A DNA stretch of 47,727 nt from Nitrospirota bacterium (GCA_004298335.1 SCTG01000054.1:1-47727), one strand, 5' to 3'; shown: positions 16,883 to 27,293, counted from the first letter of the stretch. A program made the numbers and translations. The notes: generated by a model from the sequence alone, not told the origin.

Positions 16883-17535
16883 CCGTCCTCCACCACGCGC
16901 CCCTGCTCCAACCGCACGACCCGGCGCCGCAAGCGGTGCAGCAGGTCGCGGTTGTGCGTCGCCAGCAACACGGTCGTGCCCCGCGCGTTGACCGCCTTCA
17001 TCAGGTCCAGGATCTCGCCGGACAGCTCCGCATCGAGGTTGCCGGTCGGCTCGTCCGCCAGAAGAATCTGCGGATCATTGACGATGGCGCGCGCCAGGCA
17101 CACCCGCTGCTGCTCGCCCGCCGACAGCGTCAAGGGCAGCGCGTGCAATTTGTGCCCCAACCCGACGGCCCCCAGGGTCTCGGTGGTCTTCACGCGCAGC
17201 ACGCCTTCCGGGACCCCGCTCACTTTCAACGCCAGCGCCACGTTCTCGAACACGGTCTTCTTCGGGAGCAGCCGGAAATCCTGGAAGACGAATCCCATCG
17301 TCCGGCGCAGGAAGGGCACGGCGGATTTCTTGACGTGCAACAGGTTCAGGTTGTTCACCAGGATCTGCCCTTCATCGGGGGCATCGCCGCGGAAGATCAG
17401 CCGGAGGAGGGTCGTCTTGCCGGCCCCGCTGGCTCCGGTGAGAAAGACAAACTCCCCCTTCTCGATCGTGAGGCTGACATCCTGAAGCGCCGGCCGGCCG
17501 TTATACGCCTTGGAGACATGGAAAAATTCGATCAT
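16867..17535 (-). CDS. ftsE: cell division ATP-binding protein FtsE
   Basis: This is the ABC ATPase of the FtsEX complex at the division septum. The 222-aa protein has Walker A GASGAGKTTLL, a Q-loop region FVFQDFRLLPKKTVFENV, the signature LSAGEQQRVCLARA (Ala in place of the usual second Gly), Walker B ILLADEPTGNLD and a switch His (LLATHNRDL). It overlaps yraN upstream by 4 bp and ftsX downstream. Confidence 0.96.
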   Translation of the reverse strand: MIEFFHVSKAYNGRPALQDVSLTIEKGEFVFLTGASGAGKTTLLRLIFRGDAPDEGQILVNNLNLLHVKKSAVPFLRRTMGFVFQDFRLLPKKTVFENVALALKVSGVPEGVLRVKTTETLGAVGLGHKLHALPLTLSAGEQQRVCLARAIVNDPQILLADEPTGNLDAELSGEILDLMKAVNARGTTVLLATHNRDLLHRLRRRVVRLEQGRVVEDGCPEA

Positions 17536-17915
17536 GCGGTGGAACGGTTCGCCGGCGCCTCAAACGCGCCGGGCAGCAGTTCAATCCGCCGGGTCCCGGG
17601 ATCCGCGCCCCAGATCAGGACCACGTCGAACCGGCAGGGCCGCCCGCCGAGCCGCCGGCTCACCACGTACTGCTGGGCCAGCCGGGCGATCCGGGCCTGC
17701 TTGGCGGCCGTGATGGCCGCCGCGGGCCCGCCGAACCGGTCGTTGCGCCGGACCTTCACTTCGACGAACACCAGGGTGTCCCCCTCTTCCGCGACCAGGT
17801 CGAGCTCCCCCAGCCTGGTCCGGTAGTTCCGCTCCCGGATCCGGTACCCCCGCGCTTCCAGAAACGCGGCGGCGGCGCGCTCGCCCTCCGAGCCGAGCAC
17901 GGTACGGACGTTCAT
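17532..17915 (-). CDS. yraN: UPF0102 (YraN-like) endonuclease-fold protein
   Basis: This 127-aa protein has the restriction-endonuclease-like fold of UPF0102. Motifs: GERAAAAFLEARGYRI, RTRLGELDLVA and VFVEVKVR, which give the E...D...ExK pattern. Family members are linked to DNA metabolism but have no settled role. The start is ATG 17913-17915, overlapping the rnhB stop (ATGA). It commonly neighbours rnhB, as here. Confidence 0.93.
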   Translation of the reverse strand: MNVRTVLGSEGERAAAAFLEARGYRIRERNYRTRLGELDLVAEEGDTLVFVEVKVRRNDRFGGPAAAITAAKQARIARLAQQYVVSRRLGGRPCRFDVVLIWGADPGTRRIELLPGAFEAPANRSTA

Positions 17916-18529
17916 CGGACGGCGACCTCCCGGACCGGCGCGAAACTGCGCCGGTGCAGGGCGCAGGGCCCGTGCCGCAGCAGCTGGCGAAGGTGCTCGG
18001 CGGTGCCGTAGCCTTTGTGCGCGAGGAACCCGTACTGCGGATAGCGGACGTGCGCCCGGGCCATCAGCCGGTCGCGAAGGACTTTCGCGACGATCGAAGC
18101 GGCGGCGATCGACCGACACAGGCGATCGCCCTTGATGACCGCCCGCTGTTCCGCCGCCACCCCGGGCAGGAGGACCGCGTCGAGGAGGAGATAATCGGGA
18201 GCGGGCGCCAGATGCCGGACGGCCTGGGCCATCGCGAGGCGGGTCGCCTCCAGGATATTCAACGCGTCGATCACCTCGGCGTCCACGACCCCCACGCCGA
18301 TATCCACGGCCGCCGTGAGGAGCCGGGCGTACAGGTGCTCGCGCTGCCGCTCGCTCAGGAGTTTCGAGTCCCGCAGGCCTTCCAGTCGGCACCGGCGGGG
18401 CAGGACGACCGCCGCCGCCACGACGGGACCCGCCAGCGGGCCGCGTCCGGCCTCATCCACACCGGCCACGCACCGGAACCCGCGCACCCAGGCTTCGCAT
18501 TCGAACGCATCGTCGGGGTCCAGCGGCAC
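17912..18529 (-). CDS. rnhB: ribonuclease HII
   Basis: RNase HII removes ribonucleotides from DNA and RNA/DNA hybrids. The 205-aa protein starts at GTG (18527-18529) after the rplS stop; upstream open codons belong to rplS in another frame. The catalytic carboxylates are visible: CVAGVDEAGRGPLAGPVVAAAV (DE pair), the Asp in YLLLDAV, and a later Asp in IVAKVLRDRLM. KGYGTAEH is the family's C-terminal motif. Confidence 0.94.
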   Translation of the reverse strand: MPLDPDDAFECEAWVRGFRCVAGVDEAGRGPLAGPVVAAAVVLPRRCRLEGLRDSKLLSERQREHLYARLLTAAVDIGVGVVDAEVIDALNILEATRLAMAQAVRHLAPAPDYLLLDAVLLPGVAAEQRAVIKGDRLCRSIAAASIVAKVLRDRLMARAHVRYPQYGFLAHKGYGTAEHLRQLLRHGPCALHRRSFAPVREVAVR

Positions 18530-18545
18530 GCGCGCCCGCCCGCGT

Positions 18546-18950
18546 TCAGGCCCCGGCCTTGACCGGTTCCGGCGCCGCGGCGTCCGGCTTGGGCTTGCCT
18601 TCCGCCATGTATTCCCGCTCGGCCACCCGGGCCATCTTGCCCTTCTTCGACCGGAGGTAGAACAGCTTGGCCCGGCGGACCCGTCCCTGGCGCACCACGT
18701 CGACCCGCTCGACGATCGGCGAATGGATCGGGAAAATCCGCTCGACGCCCACGCCGTACGACACTTTGCGGACCGTGAAGGTCTCGGCACTGCTCCCGCC
18801 CTTGCGGCTGATGACGGTGCCTTCGAACACCTGCACGCGCTCCTTCTCGCCCTCCACGACCTTCACATGGACCCGGACGGTGTCGCCGATCTCGAAGACC
18901 GGCATGTTTTTCTTGACCATCGCCGCATTCAACCGCTGAAGCCGATTCAT
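18546..18950 (-). CDS. rplS: 50S ribosomal protein L19
   Basis: This 134-aa protein carries the L19 signature: [65 protein letters not shown] and [12 protein letters not shown]. The last 20 or so residues are a Pro/Ala/Glu-rich extension beyond the usual end. It lies between trmD and rnhB, the common order. Confidence 0.97.
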   Translation of the reverse strand: MNRLQRLNAAMVKKNMPVFEIGDTVRVHVKVVEGEKERVQVFEGTVISRKGGSSAETFTVRKVSYGVGVERIFPIHSPIVERVDVVRQGRVRRAKLFYLRSKKGKMARVAEREYMAEGKPKPDAAAPEPVKAGA

Positions 18951-18981
18951 GACAGTCTCTCCTCTCTCTTCCTGCTCGCCC

Positions 18982-19722
18982 TCAGGCGCCGCCTTCGCGC
19001 GAGAATTCGTTCAACACTTGCCGGTCCTCCGGCGTCAACTCCGCCCGCTCCAACAAATCGGGCCGCTTGGAATAGGTGTTCCAGAGGGACTGCGCCCGGC
19101 GCCACGCCCGGATGGCCTGGTGGTCGCCGGAACGGAGAATCTCGGGCACCTCTAGCCCCCTGAAGACCGGCGGGCGGGTGTACTGGGGATAGTCCAGCAG
19201 CGATCCCGCGAAGGACTCCGCCTGCGCGGACTGCTCGTCGCCCAACACCCCCGGCACCAAGCGCGCCGCCGCGTCCACCACGATCAGCGCCGCCAGTTCG
19301 CCGCCGGTCAGAATGTAATCGCCGACAGACAGCTCCTCCGGCGCCAGGCCCTGCCGGACCCGCTCGTCGATGCCTTCATAGTGCCCGCACACAAACACCA
19401 CGCGCCGCGTGTCCGCGGCGAACTCCTCCGCCACGGCCTGGGTGAACAGCCGGCCCTGCGGCGACATCATCACCAGGCGCAGGTTGCCGTCCCGCGCGCG
19501 CAGCTCGTCCACGGCGCGAAAGACCGGCTCGGGCTTGAGCACCATGCCCGCCCCCCCGCCGTAGGGATAATCGTCGGCCACCTTGTGCCGCCCCTCCGCG
19601 TACTCGCGCAGGTTGACCGCCCGGATCTCCACCAGGCCTTTTTCCCGCGCCCGTCCCACGATGCTGGCGGCGACCACCGCCTCCACCATGTCGGGGAACA
19701 GGGTGAGAATGTCACATTTCAT
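18982..19722 (-). CDS. trmD: tRNA (guanine-N1)-methyltransferase
   Basis: TrmD makes m1G37 in tRNAs, needed for reading-frame maintenance. The 246-aa SPOUT enzyme shows [27 protein letters not shown], the knot motif [32 protein letters not shown] and the C-terminal [12 protein letters not shown]. The start ATG (19720-19722) overlaps the rimM end by 11 bp. Confidence 0.97.
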   Translation of the reverse strand: MKCDILTLFPDMVEAVVAASIVGRAREKGLVEIRAVNLREYAEGRHKVADDYPYGGGAGMVLKPEPVFRAVDELRARDGNLRLVMMSPQGRLFTQAVAEEFAADTRRVVFVCGHYEGIDERVRQGLAPEELSVGDYILTGGELAALIVVDAAARLVPGVLGDEQSAQAESFAGSLLDYPQYTRPPVFRGLEVPEILRSGDHQAIRAWRRAQSLWNTYSKRPDLLERAELTPEDRQVLNEFSREGGA

Positions 19723-20236
19723 CGGCGTTGTGGCCTTCCAGCAAGCCCGCGATCCGGCGGATGGTCATCAGCCGGGCCGGCACGTCCACCCGGCGCACGA
19801 CTTCTTTGGTGGCGGGAATCAAGTGCTCCCGCCCATCCGCCGCGCGCACCACGAACACTTCATTCGCTCCCGTGGGCAGGATGTCCGCCAGCGTTCCGAC
19901 GGGCAGGCCCTCTTCCGTCCGGACCGCCATCCCCACGAGATCGTGCTGATAGTACTGGCCGTCCGGGAGCGGGGCCGCCTGGTCCTCCGCGATTTGCAGG
20001 AGGCTGCCGACCAGCCGGGCCGCGGCCTCGGGCGTCTCGATGCTTTCAAACGACAGGAGGTAATCGTTCCCGAGCGGGCGCGCGGCCCTGACGGCCAGGG
20101 GACGCCGGGCGCCGCCCGGCTCTTCCACCGTGACCGCCGTGAGCGTGGCAAAGCGGCCGGGCACGTCGGAGAGCGACCGCACCCGCACGTCGCCGCGCAG
20201 CCCGTGGACGCGCACGACCCGGCCGATCGCCAGCAT
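19712..20236 (-). CDS. rimM: ribosome maturation factor RimM
   Basis: RimM binds S19 and helps mature the 30S head. The 174-aa protein begins MLAIGRVVRVHGLRGDVRV, the family N-terminus; ATG 20234-20236 is chosen because it follows the khpA stop. The C-terminal PRC-barrel has YYQHDLVGMAV, VGTLADILPTGANEVFVV and HLIPATKEVV. Confidence 0.95.
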   Translation of the reverse strand: MLAIGRVVRVHGLRGDVRVRSLSDVPGRFATLTAVTVEEPGGARRPLAVRAARPLGNDYLLSFESIETPEAAARLVGSLLQIAEDQAAPLPDGQYYQHDLVGMAVRTEEGLPVGTLADILPTGANEVFVVRAADGREHLIPATKEVVRRVDVPARLMTIRRIAGLLEGHNADEM

Positions 20237-20247
20237 TGCCGGCGCGC

Positions 20248-20487
20248 CTATTCCAGAATTTCCAACACGCATCGTTTGCCCAATTTCGTCCCGGCCGCGT
20301 TCAGGATCGTCCGCATCGACCGCGCCGTCCGCCCCTGTTTGCCGATCACCTTGCCCAGGTCATCCTGGGCGACCCGCAGCTCGATGATCGTCGTCTTCTC
20401 CCCGTCCGTCTCCCGGACCGACACCTCGTCCGGCTTGTCCACCAGGGCTTTCGCCATCAGCTCGATCAGCGCCTTGAGATCGTCCAT
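20248..20487 (-). CDS. khpA: KH-domain RNA-binding protein KhpA
   Basis: This 79-aa single KH-domain protein has the RNA-binding [18 protein letters not shown] loop. Such proteins sit between rpsP and rimM in many bacteria and bind RNA, often with KhpB. ATG 20485-20487 is chosen because AGGAGG is seven bases upstream; a GTG two codons earlier is the alternative. Confidence 0.94.
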   Translation of the reverse strand: MDDLKALIELMAKALVDKPDEVSVRETDGEKTTIIELRVAQDDLGKVIGKQGRTARSMRTILNAAGTKLGKRCVLEILE

Positions 20488-20526
20488 CGCCACACCTCCT
20501 GGTCGGGTGCGGACACCAGGATGCTT

Positions 20527-20796
20527 CTATGGCTTGGCGGGCGCCGCCTTCAACGGCTTGAGCACACCGGCCTGGCGCAGCAGGTGATGGACCGTCACCG
20601 ACGGCTGGGCTCCCTTCTTGAGCCACTCCAGTACCCGCTCCTGTTTGATCGCCACGGCAGCTGGCGACTTCAAGGGATCGTACGTGCCCAGGACTTCGAT
20701 GTACCGCCCGTCTCTCGGTTTCCTGGAATCCGCTGCCACAATCCGATAGAAGGGCCGCTTGTGCCGGCCCCCTCGCGTGAGTCTCAATCGCACCAC
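20527..20796 (-). CDS. rpsP: 30S ribosomal protein S16
   Basis: This 89-aa S16 protein has the signature [34 protein letters not shown] and LGTYDP, plus the later [16 protein letters not shown] segment. It follows ffh by 36 bp and precedes khpA, the common order. Confidence 0.97.
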   Translation of the reverse strand: MVRLRLTRGGRHKRPFYRIVAADSRKPRDGRYIEVLGTYDPLKSPAAVAIKQERVLEWLKKGAQPSVTVHHLLRQAGVLKPLKAAPAKP

Positions 20797-20832
20797 GTGA
20801 TTACGTCTCCTCTCCGTTTAGGGTTGCGTCGC

Positions 20833-22173
20833 TCATGAAAACATCTTCATCGATCTGGCGAACTTCTTCCGGCCGCCCTGGCCGGACAACAGCTTCATCA
20901 TCTTGCGCGCCTCGAGATACTGCTTGAGCAGCCGGTTCACATCCTGCACCGTGGCGCCGCTGCCCTTCGCGATCCGCTGCTTGCGGCGGCCGTTGAGCAG
21001 GGTGTGATCGCGCCGCTCCCGCAGCGTCATCGAGTCGATGATCGCGGCCGTGCGCGCCATCTCCCGTTCCGCCTTCGCCTCGCCGACGGCGTCCTTCAGC
21101 CGCGCCCCGCCGGGCAGCATGTCCAGGACCTGCTCCAGGGACCCGAGCTTGTTGACCTGCCGGAGCTGTTCCCGAAAATCCTCCAGGGTCAGGGTGTTCG
21201 CCTGGAGCTTCCGGGCCACGGCCTCCGCCTGGTCCCGGTCGACGACGTCCTGCGCCTTCTCGATGAGCGACAGGACGTCCCCCATGCCGAGAATGCGCGA
21301 GGCCATCCGGTCGGGATGGAACGGCTCCAGGGCGTCCAGCTTTTCGCCCGTGCCGAGAAACTTGACCGGCTTGCCGGTGACGGCCTTGATCGAGAGCACC
21401 GCCCCGCCCCGGGCGTCGCCTTCGACCTTGGTCAGGATCACGCCGGTCAGGCCCACCTGCTTGTCGAACTGCTCGGCCATCCTGACCGCATCCTGCCCGA
21501 TCATCGCGTCGGCGACCAGCAGGACTTCCTGCGGGGCCGTCTTCGCGCGGATCGCCGCCAGCTCGCCCATTAATTCGTCGTCAATGTGCAGGCGGCCGCC
21601 CGTATCCAGGATCACGACGTCGACGCCCTGCATGCGGCCGCGTTCCACGCCGGCCACGCACAGGGCCACCGCGTCGGGCCCCGGCGTCTCGGCCCGATGC
21701 ACCGGCACGTCGAGCTGGGCGCCCAGCGCGATCAGCTGCTCCACCGCCGCGGGCCGCCGCGGATCGGCCGCCACCAGCAGGACCCGCTTGCCGTTCGCCT
21801 TGAAGTGCCGGGCCAGCTTGCCGCACGTCGTGGTCTTGCCCGCGCCCTGGAGCCCGACCAGCATGACGATCGTCGGGGGCAGGGACGAGAGCGCAAGGCC
21901 CGTCTGCTGCTGCCCCATGAGGGCGCAGAGCTCTTCCCAGACGATCTTGACCACCTGATGGCCAGGCGTCAGGCTCTGCATCACCTCCTGGCCGATTGCT
22001 TTGACGCGGACGCGCTCGATGAACTCCTTGACGATCTTGAAGTGGACGTCCGCTTCGAGGAGCGCCACCCGCACCTCTTTGAGCGCCTCCGTGACCGTCG
22101 CTTCGGTCAAGGCGCCCTGGCCGCGCAGGCGCTTCAAAATGCCATCCAGTTTCGCCGATAGAGCTTCGAGCAC
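20833..22173 (-). CDS. ffh: signal recognition particle GTPase Ffh
   Basis: Ffh binds signal sequences on the ribosome and, with 4.5S RNA and FtsY, targets membrane proteins. The 446-aa protein has the N-domain, the G-domain (GLQGAGKTTTCGKLA, DTGGRLHID, TKVEGDARGG, FLGTGEKLDALEPF) and a Met-rich M-domain at the C-terminus ending in KMFS. The start is GTG 22171-22173 with AGGAG five bases upstream. It is the first gene of the twelve-gene minus-strand run ending at ctp. Confidence 0.96.
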   Translation of the reverse strand: MLEALSAKLDGILKRLRGQGALTEATVTEALKEVRVALLEADVHFKIVKEFIERVRVKAIGQEVMQSLTPGHQVVKIVWEELCALMGQQQTGLALSSLPPTIVMLVGLQGAGKTTTCGKLARHFKANGKRVLLVAADPRRPAAVEQLIALGAQLDVPVHRAETPGPDAVALCVAGVERGRMQGVDVVILDTGGRLHIDDELMGELAAIRAKTAPQEVLLVADAMIGQDAVRMAEQFDKQVGLTGVILTKVEGDARGGAVLSIKAVTGKPVKFLGTGEKLDALEPFHPDRMASRILGMGDVLSLIEKAQDVVDRDQAEAVARKLQANTLTLEDFREQLRQVNKLGSLEQVLDMLPGGARLKDAVGEAKAEREMARTAAIIDSMTLRERRDHTLLNGRRKQRIAKGSGATVQDVNRLLKQYLEARKMMKLLSGQGGRKKFARSMKMFS

Positions 22174-22217
22174 GGCAACTCCTATTTACTGAAAAAATTT
22201 AGAGATTTGGATTTTTA

Positions 22218-22247
22218 AGTCTACTGGAACCGGACCGGAACTGTCAA
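22218..22247 (-). promoter_or_regulatory. promoter of the ffh-rpsP-...-ctp operon
   Basis: Minus strand consensus TTGACA (22242-22247), 18 bp, TAGACT (22218-22223), followed by an AT-rich leader of about 38 bases with an AGGAG ribosome binding site. Confidence 0.75.
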
Positions 22248-22391
22248 GGCGATTGCAGGGTTTGCGGGAACGAAAAGTCGTCACCAGTCAGGCGTTTCCT
22301 CGCCCACCTCAAGCCGTCGGCATTGGACCGGGCCAATGCGCGACAAGTCACTCCAGATTGATCATTATTGGTGTTTGCATAGGATTTTCGC

Positions 22392-22421
22392 TTGACAGCA
22401 GGGAAAGTTACTTAGTAGAGT
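22392..22421 (+). promoter_or_regulatory. promoter of the DUF4321 gene (leaderless)
   Basis: Consensus TTGACA (22392-22397), 18 bp, TAGAGT (22416-22421). The GTG start at 22428 follows the -10 box by six bases and has no Shine-Dalgarno sequence. Confidence 0.65.
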
Positions 22422-22427
22422 GCGGGC

Positions 22428-22688
22428 GTGCGTAAGTCTCCCTGGATCCTGATCACCTGCGTCATCGTGGGCGGTCTGTTCGGCGGACTGCTCGGAGAGA
22501 TTCTGCTGGCCGTCTTCCCTCCCGGCGTCATTCAGAACGCCTTCACGCAAGCCGTGCATCCCGGCCTCACTCCGCCGGTGACGGTCGATCTCTGGCTCCT
22601 GAAAGTCACCCTCGGCTTTACCCTCAAGATGAACCTCCTCACCTTCATCGGCATCCTGCTGGGCGTCTTCGTCTACAAACAAATTTAG
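22428..22688 (+). CDS. DUF4321 family membrane protein
   Basis: This 86-aa protein has two membrane segments: residues 7-30 (ILITCVIVGGLFGGLLGEIL) and about 66-84 (MNLLTFIGILLGVFVYK). LKVTLGFTLKMNLLT before the second matches the DUF4321 pattern. Function is unknown; the family is spread in diderm bacteria. The GTG start directly after the promoter predicts a leaderless mRNA. Confidence 0.82.
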   Translation: MRKSPWILITCVIVGGLFGGLLGEILLAVFPPGVIQNAFTQAVHPGLTPPVTVDLWLLKVTLGFTLKMNLLTFIGILLGVFVYKQI

Positions 22689-22723
22689 ATACAGCGGGGC
22701 CTGCCCATGTTCTTTTCCCCCAG

Positions 22724-22753
22724 TTGCCCAAAACGGGAATCCCAATATATAAT
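22724..22753 (+). promoter_or_regulatory. promoter of the Crp/Fnr regulator gene
   Basis: TTGCCC (22724-22729), 18 bp, perfect TATAAT (22748-22753). The leader is about 30 bases to the ATG at 22790. Confidence 0.6.
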
Positions 22754-22789
22754 ACCTTCCTGTTGACTCCTCTTCGATAGAGGCTGCCC

Positions 22790-23443
22790 ATGAAACCGAA
22801 GGCAAAGGTGCCTTTCGATCCCCATATCTTCCTGGCCAAGGTTGGCGCAGGAAGAACGATTGCCGACTACCGGAAGAACCAGAAGGTATTCTCGCAAGGT
22901 GACCCGGCCGACGCCATCTTTTTTATCCAGAGCGGCAAGGTCAAGCTCACGGTCATCTCCAAACAGGGCAAAGAAGCGGTCGTCGGCATTGTAGGGACCG
23001 ACGACTTCTTCGGCGAGGGCTGCCTCGCGGGCCAGCCGCTGCGCATGGCCACCGCCACCGCCATGTCCTCGTGCGCGATCGTGCGGCTGGAGAAACAGGG
23101 CACGATCAAGGTGTTGCACGACGAACCGACCTTTTCCGAGCTGTTTCTCGCCCATCTGCTCGCCCGCAACATTCGGCTGGAGGAGGACCTGGTGGATCAG
23201 CTCTTCAACTCCAGTGAGAAACGGCTGGCGCGGGTGCTGCTCCTGCTGGCCAACTTCGGGAAGGAAGGCAAGCCGGAGCCGGTGATTGCGAAGATCAGCC
23301 AGGAAACGCTGGCGGAGATCATCGGCACGACTCGCTCACGAGTCAGCTATTTCATGAACAAGTTCCGCAAACTGGGCCTCATCGACTACAACGGCGGGTT
23401 GCAAGTCCACAGCTCCCTCCTCAATATCATCCTGCACGACTAG
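22790..23443 (+). CDS. Crp/Fnr family transcriptional regulator
   Basis: This 217-aa protein has an N-terminal cyclic-nucleotide-binding beta barrel (FSQGDPADAIFFIQSGKVKL, FFGEGCLAGQPLRMATATA), a long dimer helix and a C-terminal winged helix (ISQETLAEIIGTTRSRVSYF, MNKFRKLGLIDYNGG). It has none of the N-terminal cysteines of Fe-S FNR proteins, so oxygen sensing through a cluster is unlikely. The ligand is unknown. A TGTGC-N6-GCACA palindrome 70 bases past its stop has Crp-type spacing and may be its own target. Confidence 0.92.
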   Translation: MKPKAKVPFDPHIFLAKVGAGRTIADYRKNQKVFSQGDPADAIFFIQSGKVKLTVISKQGKEAVVGIVGTDDFFGEGCLAGQPLRMATATAMSSCAIVRLEKQGTIKVLHDEPTFSELFLAHLLARNIRLEEDLVDQLFNSSEKRLARVLLLLANFGKEGKPEPVIAKISQETLAEIIGTTRSRVSYFMNKFRKLGLIDYNGGLQVHSSLLNIILHD

Positions 23444-23513
23444 TTTCCCTTTACTTACCGGTCTCTTAGCCCAAGGGCTGGGTTCCGCTGTCGCCCCCGT
23501 CAATTTTTCCAAA

Positions 23514-23531
23514 CTGTGCAGTTTTGCACAG
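23514..23531. promoter_or_regulatory. palindromic Crp/Fnr-type operator candidate
   Basis: CTGTGCA-GTTT-TGCACAG is a perfect 7-bp inverted repeat, equal to TGTGC-N6-GCACA, the spacing used by Crp family dimers (TGTGA-N6-TCACA). It lies between the Crp/Fnr gene and the small membrane/ferritin-like genes. Confidence 0.5.
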
Positions 23532-23592
23532 ATTCGAACTACATATTTGTTTTAGGCTTGAGCATCGGGGCGACTTTCTTGGGGGGCTGCCC

Positions 23593-23766
23593 GTGCTTGA
23601 AATCCTTCAGTCCGTCTACATTCTCGCCGATGTCGTCATTCTCGCGGCACTCGCGGTCCTTCTCATTTTCGGCTTCCGCTGTCTCTGTTGGCCCCAGGCG
23701 CCGCGGCCGAATCACCACCCAGACAATCCACGCTACGCCCGGTTGCTTCGCAGGACACCATTCTGA
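23593..23766 (+). CDS. possible 57-aa single-span membrane protein
   Basis: A GTG at 23593, preceded by GGGGGG, opens a frame with one strong membrane segment (about residues 7-31, YILADVVILAALAVLLIF) followed by CLCWPQAPRP and a basic tail. It ends four bases before the ferritin-like ATG, so coupling is possible. Earlier in-frame starts exist but add no sensible sequence. It is the only coding candidate in the 23444-23770 gap; a minus-strand frame over the same bases is less convincing. Confidence 0.4.
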   Translation: MLEILQSVYILADVVILAALAVLLIFGFRCLCWPQAPRPNHHPDNPRYARLLRRTPF

Positions 23767-23770
23767 AGGT

Positions 23771-24112
23771 ATGCTGACATCCGGCACCCACGCGAAGTCC
23801 GACTGTGTGACGTACTTGGTGCAGGAAACGCTTGCCGCGGAAATTGTCTGCGTCCTTCGCTATAAACGACATTACTTCACGGCCAGAGGAATCAGCACCA
23901 AGAGCGTGGCGCAGTCCTTGCGGAACAGCATCCGGAATGATCTGATGGCTCAGCGCATTGCCATTGATCGCTGCCTAAAGATGATCAGGCGTACCGACGA
24001 GCCGGCGAGCAGGCGAATGCTGGAAGGCATCCTGGCACGCGAAGAGGAGCATGCCGAAGACCTGAGCAGTCTCTTGGTAGAGTTCTCCCCCTATCCAATT
24101 CCCGTCACATAA
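23771..24112 (+). CDS. shortened ferritin-like / bacterioferritin-related protein
   Basis: This 113-aa protein starts at ATG 23771. VQETLAAEIVCVLRYKRHYF matches helix A of bacterioferritin-type proteins (one Glu ligand), and EGILAREEEHAEDLSSLLVE matches helix D with its ExxH pair. The part between is too short. Helix B, which normally supplies Glu and His ligands, appears missing, and the expected helix C Glu seems replaced by Gln (NDLMAQRI). A working diiron site is therefore doubtful. It could be an evolved structural derivative of ferritin. It lies 10 bp upstream of the next gene. Confidence 0.65.
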   Translation: MLTSGTHAKSDCVTYLVQETLAAEIVCVLRYKRHYFTARGISTKSVAQSLRNSIRNDLMAQRIAIDRCLKMIRRTDEPASRRMLEGILAREEEHAEDLSSLLVEFSPYPIPVT

Positions 24113-24122
24113 GCCGATCGCC

Positions 24123-24348
24123 ATGTTACATGAACAGAAACAGACCGTCGCAGACTCTATCCTCGAGGCGGTCTCCCGCTCTCCCGGCTGCTTGCTTGAA
24201 GAATTGGCCCTCGATTGCCCGGGCCTGACCTGGAACCAGGTCTTCGTGGAGATCGCCCGCATGAGCGAAGAAGGGCGGCTGGTCCTTGACGTGAGAGGCC
24301 CCGGGACTTACATCGTGAAACTCCCGGCAAGAGCCGAAACGCTTTTCC

Positions 24349-24359
<11 letters not shown>
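24123..24359 (+). CDS. small winged-helix-like protein of unknown function
   Basis: This 78-aa protein has a helical N-terminal half ([20 protein letters not shown], then [20 protein letters not shown]) ending in a short beta hairpin ([12 protein letters not shown]). This order resembles a minimal winged helix. No family is recognised. It follows the ferritin-like gene by 10 bp and its end overlaps the convergent uvrB end by 11 bp. Confidence 0.7.
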
Positions 24360-26352
<1,993 letters not shown>

Positions 26353-26358
26353 GCCGAC

Positions 26359-26364
26359 AGCCTA
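26359..26364 (-). promoter_or_regulatory. candidate uvrB -10 box (leaderless)
   Basis: TAGGCT on the minus strand lies exactly six bases before the uvrB GTG. No good -35 is seen at 17 bp, so this rests mainly on the spacing shared with other genes in the window. Confidence 0.35.
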
Positions 26365-26381
26365 CCATAGGGAAACCCGGC

Positions 26382-26409
26382 TTGACGACTCACGGGCGCC
26401 TGGTAGAAT
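26382..26409 (+). promoter_or_regulatory. promoter of the M48 lipoprotein gene
   Basis: TTGACG (26382-26387), 16 bp, TAGAAT (26404-26409). The leader is about 33 bases with AGGAG nine bases before ATG 26449. Confidence 0.65.
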
Positions 26410-26448
26410 GGGCCCCGCACCGGGTCCCGTGAGCAGGAGATGCCCCCG

Positions 26449-27288
26449 ATGAAAGACCGACCTTGGAGTCTGCCGTTCGCCGCCGGCGCGCTGGCGCTGG
26501 CCGCCTGCGCGACCAACCCCTACACGGAACGCTCCCAGTTCCTGCTGGTGTCCGAGTCCCAGGAAATGCAGATGGGGGCGCAGGCGTACGAGCAGGTCCT
26601 CCACGATCCCAAGGTCAAAATCTCCCACGATGCCCGAGAAGTCGAGCCCGTCAAGCGCGTGGCCGCGCGCATCATCGAGGCGGCCAAACATTCGAAATAC
26701 GCGGAGACGGCGCAGCAGTTCGACTGGGAGGTGAGCGTGATCAAGGACGACAAGACCATGAATGCCTTCGCGCTGCCGGGCGGCAAGATCGCCGTCTATA
26801 CCGGCATCTTCCCGGTCGCGAAGAACGAAGCCGGCCTTGCCGCCATCATGGGGCACGAGGTCACCCACGCGCTGGCCCGGCACGGCGCGGAGCGCATGAG
26901 CCAGGGCATGGCGGCGCAACTGGCCGTCGGGCTCGCAACGCTGGGAGCCGCCTCCCAAGGGATTGACCCGCAAATCGCCCAACTCGCCGGCGGCGCACTG
27001 GCGCAATATGGATTTATTCTCCCGTTCAGCCGGACGCATGAATCCGAGGCCGACCATATCGGCCTGCTCCTGGCCGCGCAGGCCGGCTACGATCCCCACG
27101 AGGCGGTGCACGTCTGGGAGCGAATGGAACAAGTCTCGAAAGGACAGCCGCCCGAGTTTCTCTCGACCCACCCCGGCCACGGCACGCGGATCAAGCAGCT
27201 CGAGGAGTGGATGCCCGAAGCCCTGAAATACTACAGCCCCAGGGCCGGCACGCCGGCCGCCGATCTTCCGGCGCTGGCGCCCCGGTGA
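26449..27288 (+). CDS. M48 family zinc metalloprotease, lipoprotein
   Basis: This periplasm-facing, membrane-bound protease is of the BepA/LoiP type, linked to outer-membrane protein quality control. The 279-aa protein has a signal peptide ending in LAAC (lipobox, Cys about 20), the zinc site HEVTH in MGHEVTHALARHG and the third ligand in ESEADHIGL. ATG 26449 is preferred over an ATG three codons earlier because AGGAG is well placed for it. There are no TPR repeats, unlike BepA. It is followed by the PKS operon after 17 bp, which has its own -10 box. Confidence 0.92.
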   Translation: MKDRPWSLPFAAGALALAACATNPYTERSQFLLVSESQEMQMGAQAYEQVLHDPKVKISHDAREVEPVKRVAARIIEAAKHSKYAETAQQFDWEVSVIKDDKTMNAFALPGGKIAVYTGIFPVAKNEAGLAAIMGHEVTHALARHGAERMSQGMAAQLAVGLATLGAASQGIDPQIAQLAGGALAQYGFILPFSRTHESEADHIGLLLAAQAGYDPHEAVHVWERMEQVSKGQPPEFLSTHPGHGTRIKQLEEWMPEALKYYSPRAGTPAADLPALAPR

Positions 27289-27293
27289 TCTGC

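Noticed and set aside
22428-22688. A minus-strand frame (22365-22805) overlapping the DUF4321 gene
   Set aside because: The plus-strand product has two membrane spans and its own consensus promoter; the minus frame has no recognisable features.
23467-23478. AGCCC-AA-GGGCT as a terminator of the Crp/Fnr gene
   Set aside because: The loop is only two bases and there is no U-tract, so a stable terminator hairpin is unlikely.
23539-23787. 82-codon minus frame in the 23444-23770 gap
   Set aside because: No ribosome binding site or domain; the plus-strand 57-aa frame has a cleaner membrane segment and is placed to be coupled to the ferritin-like gene.
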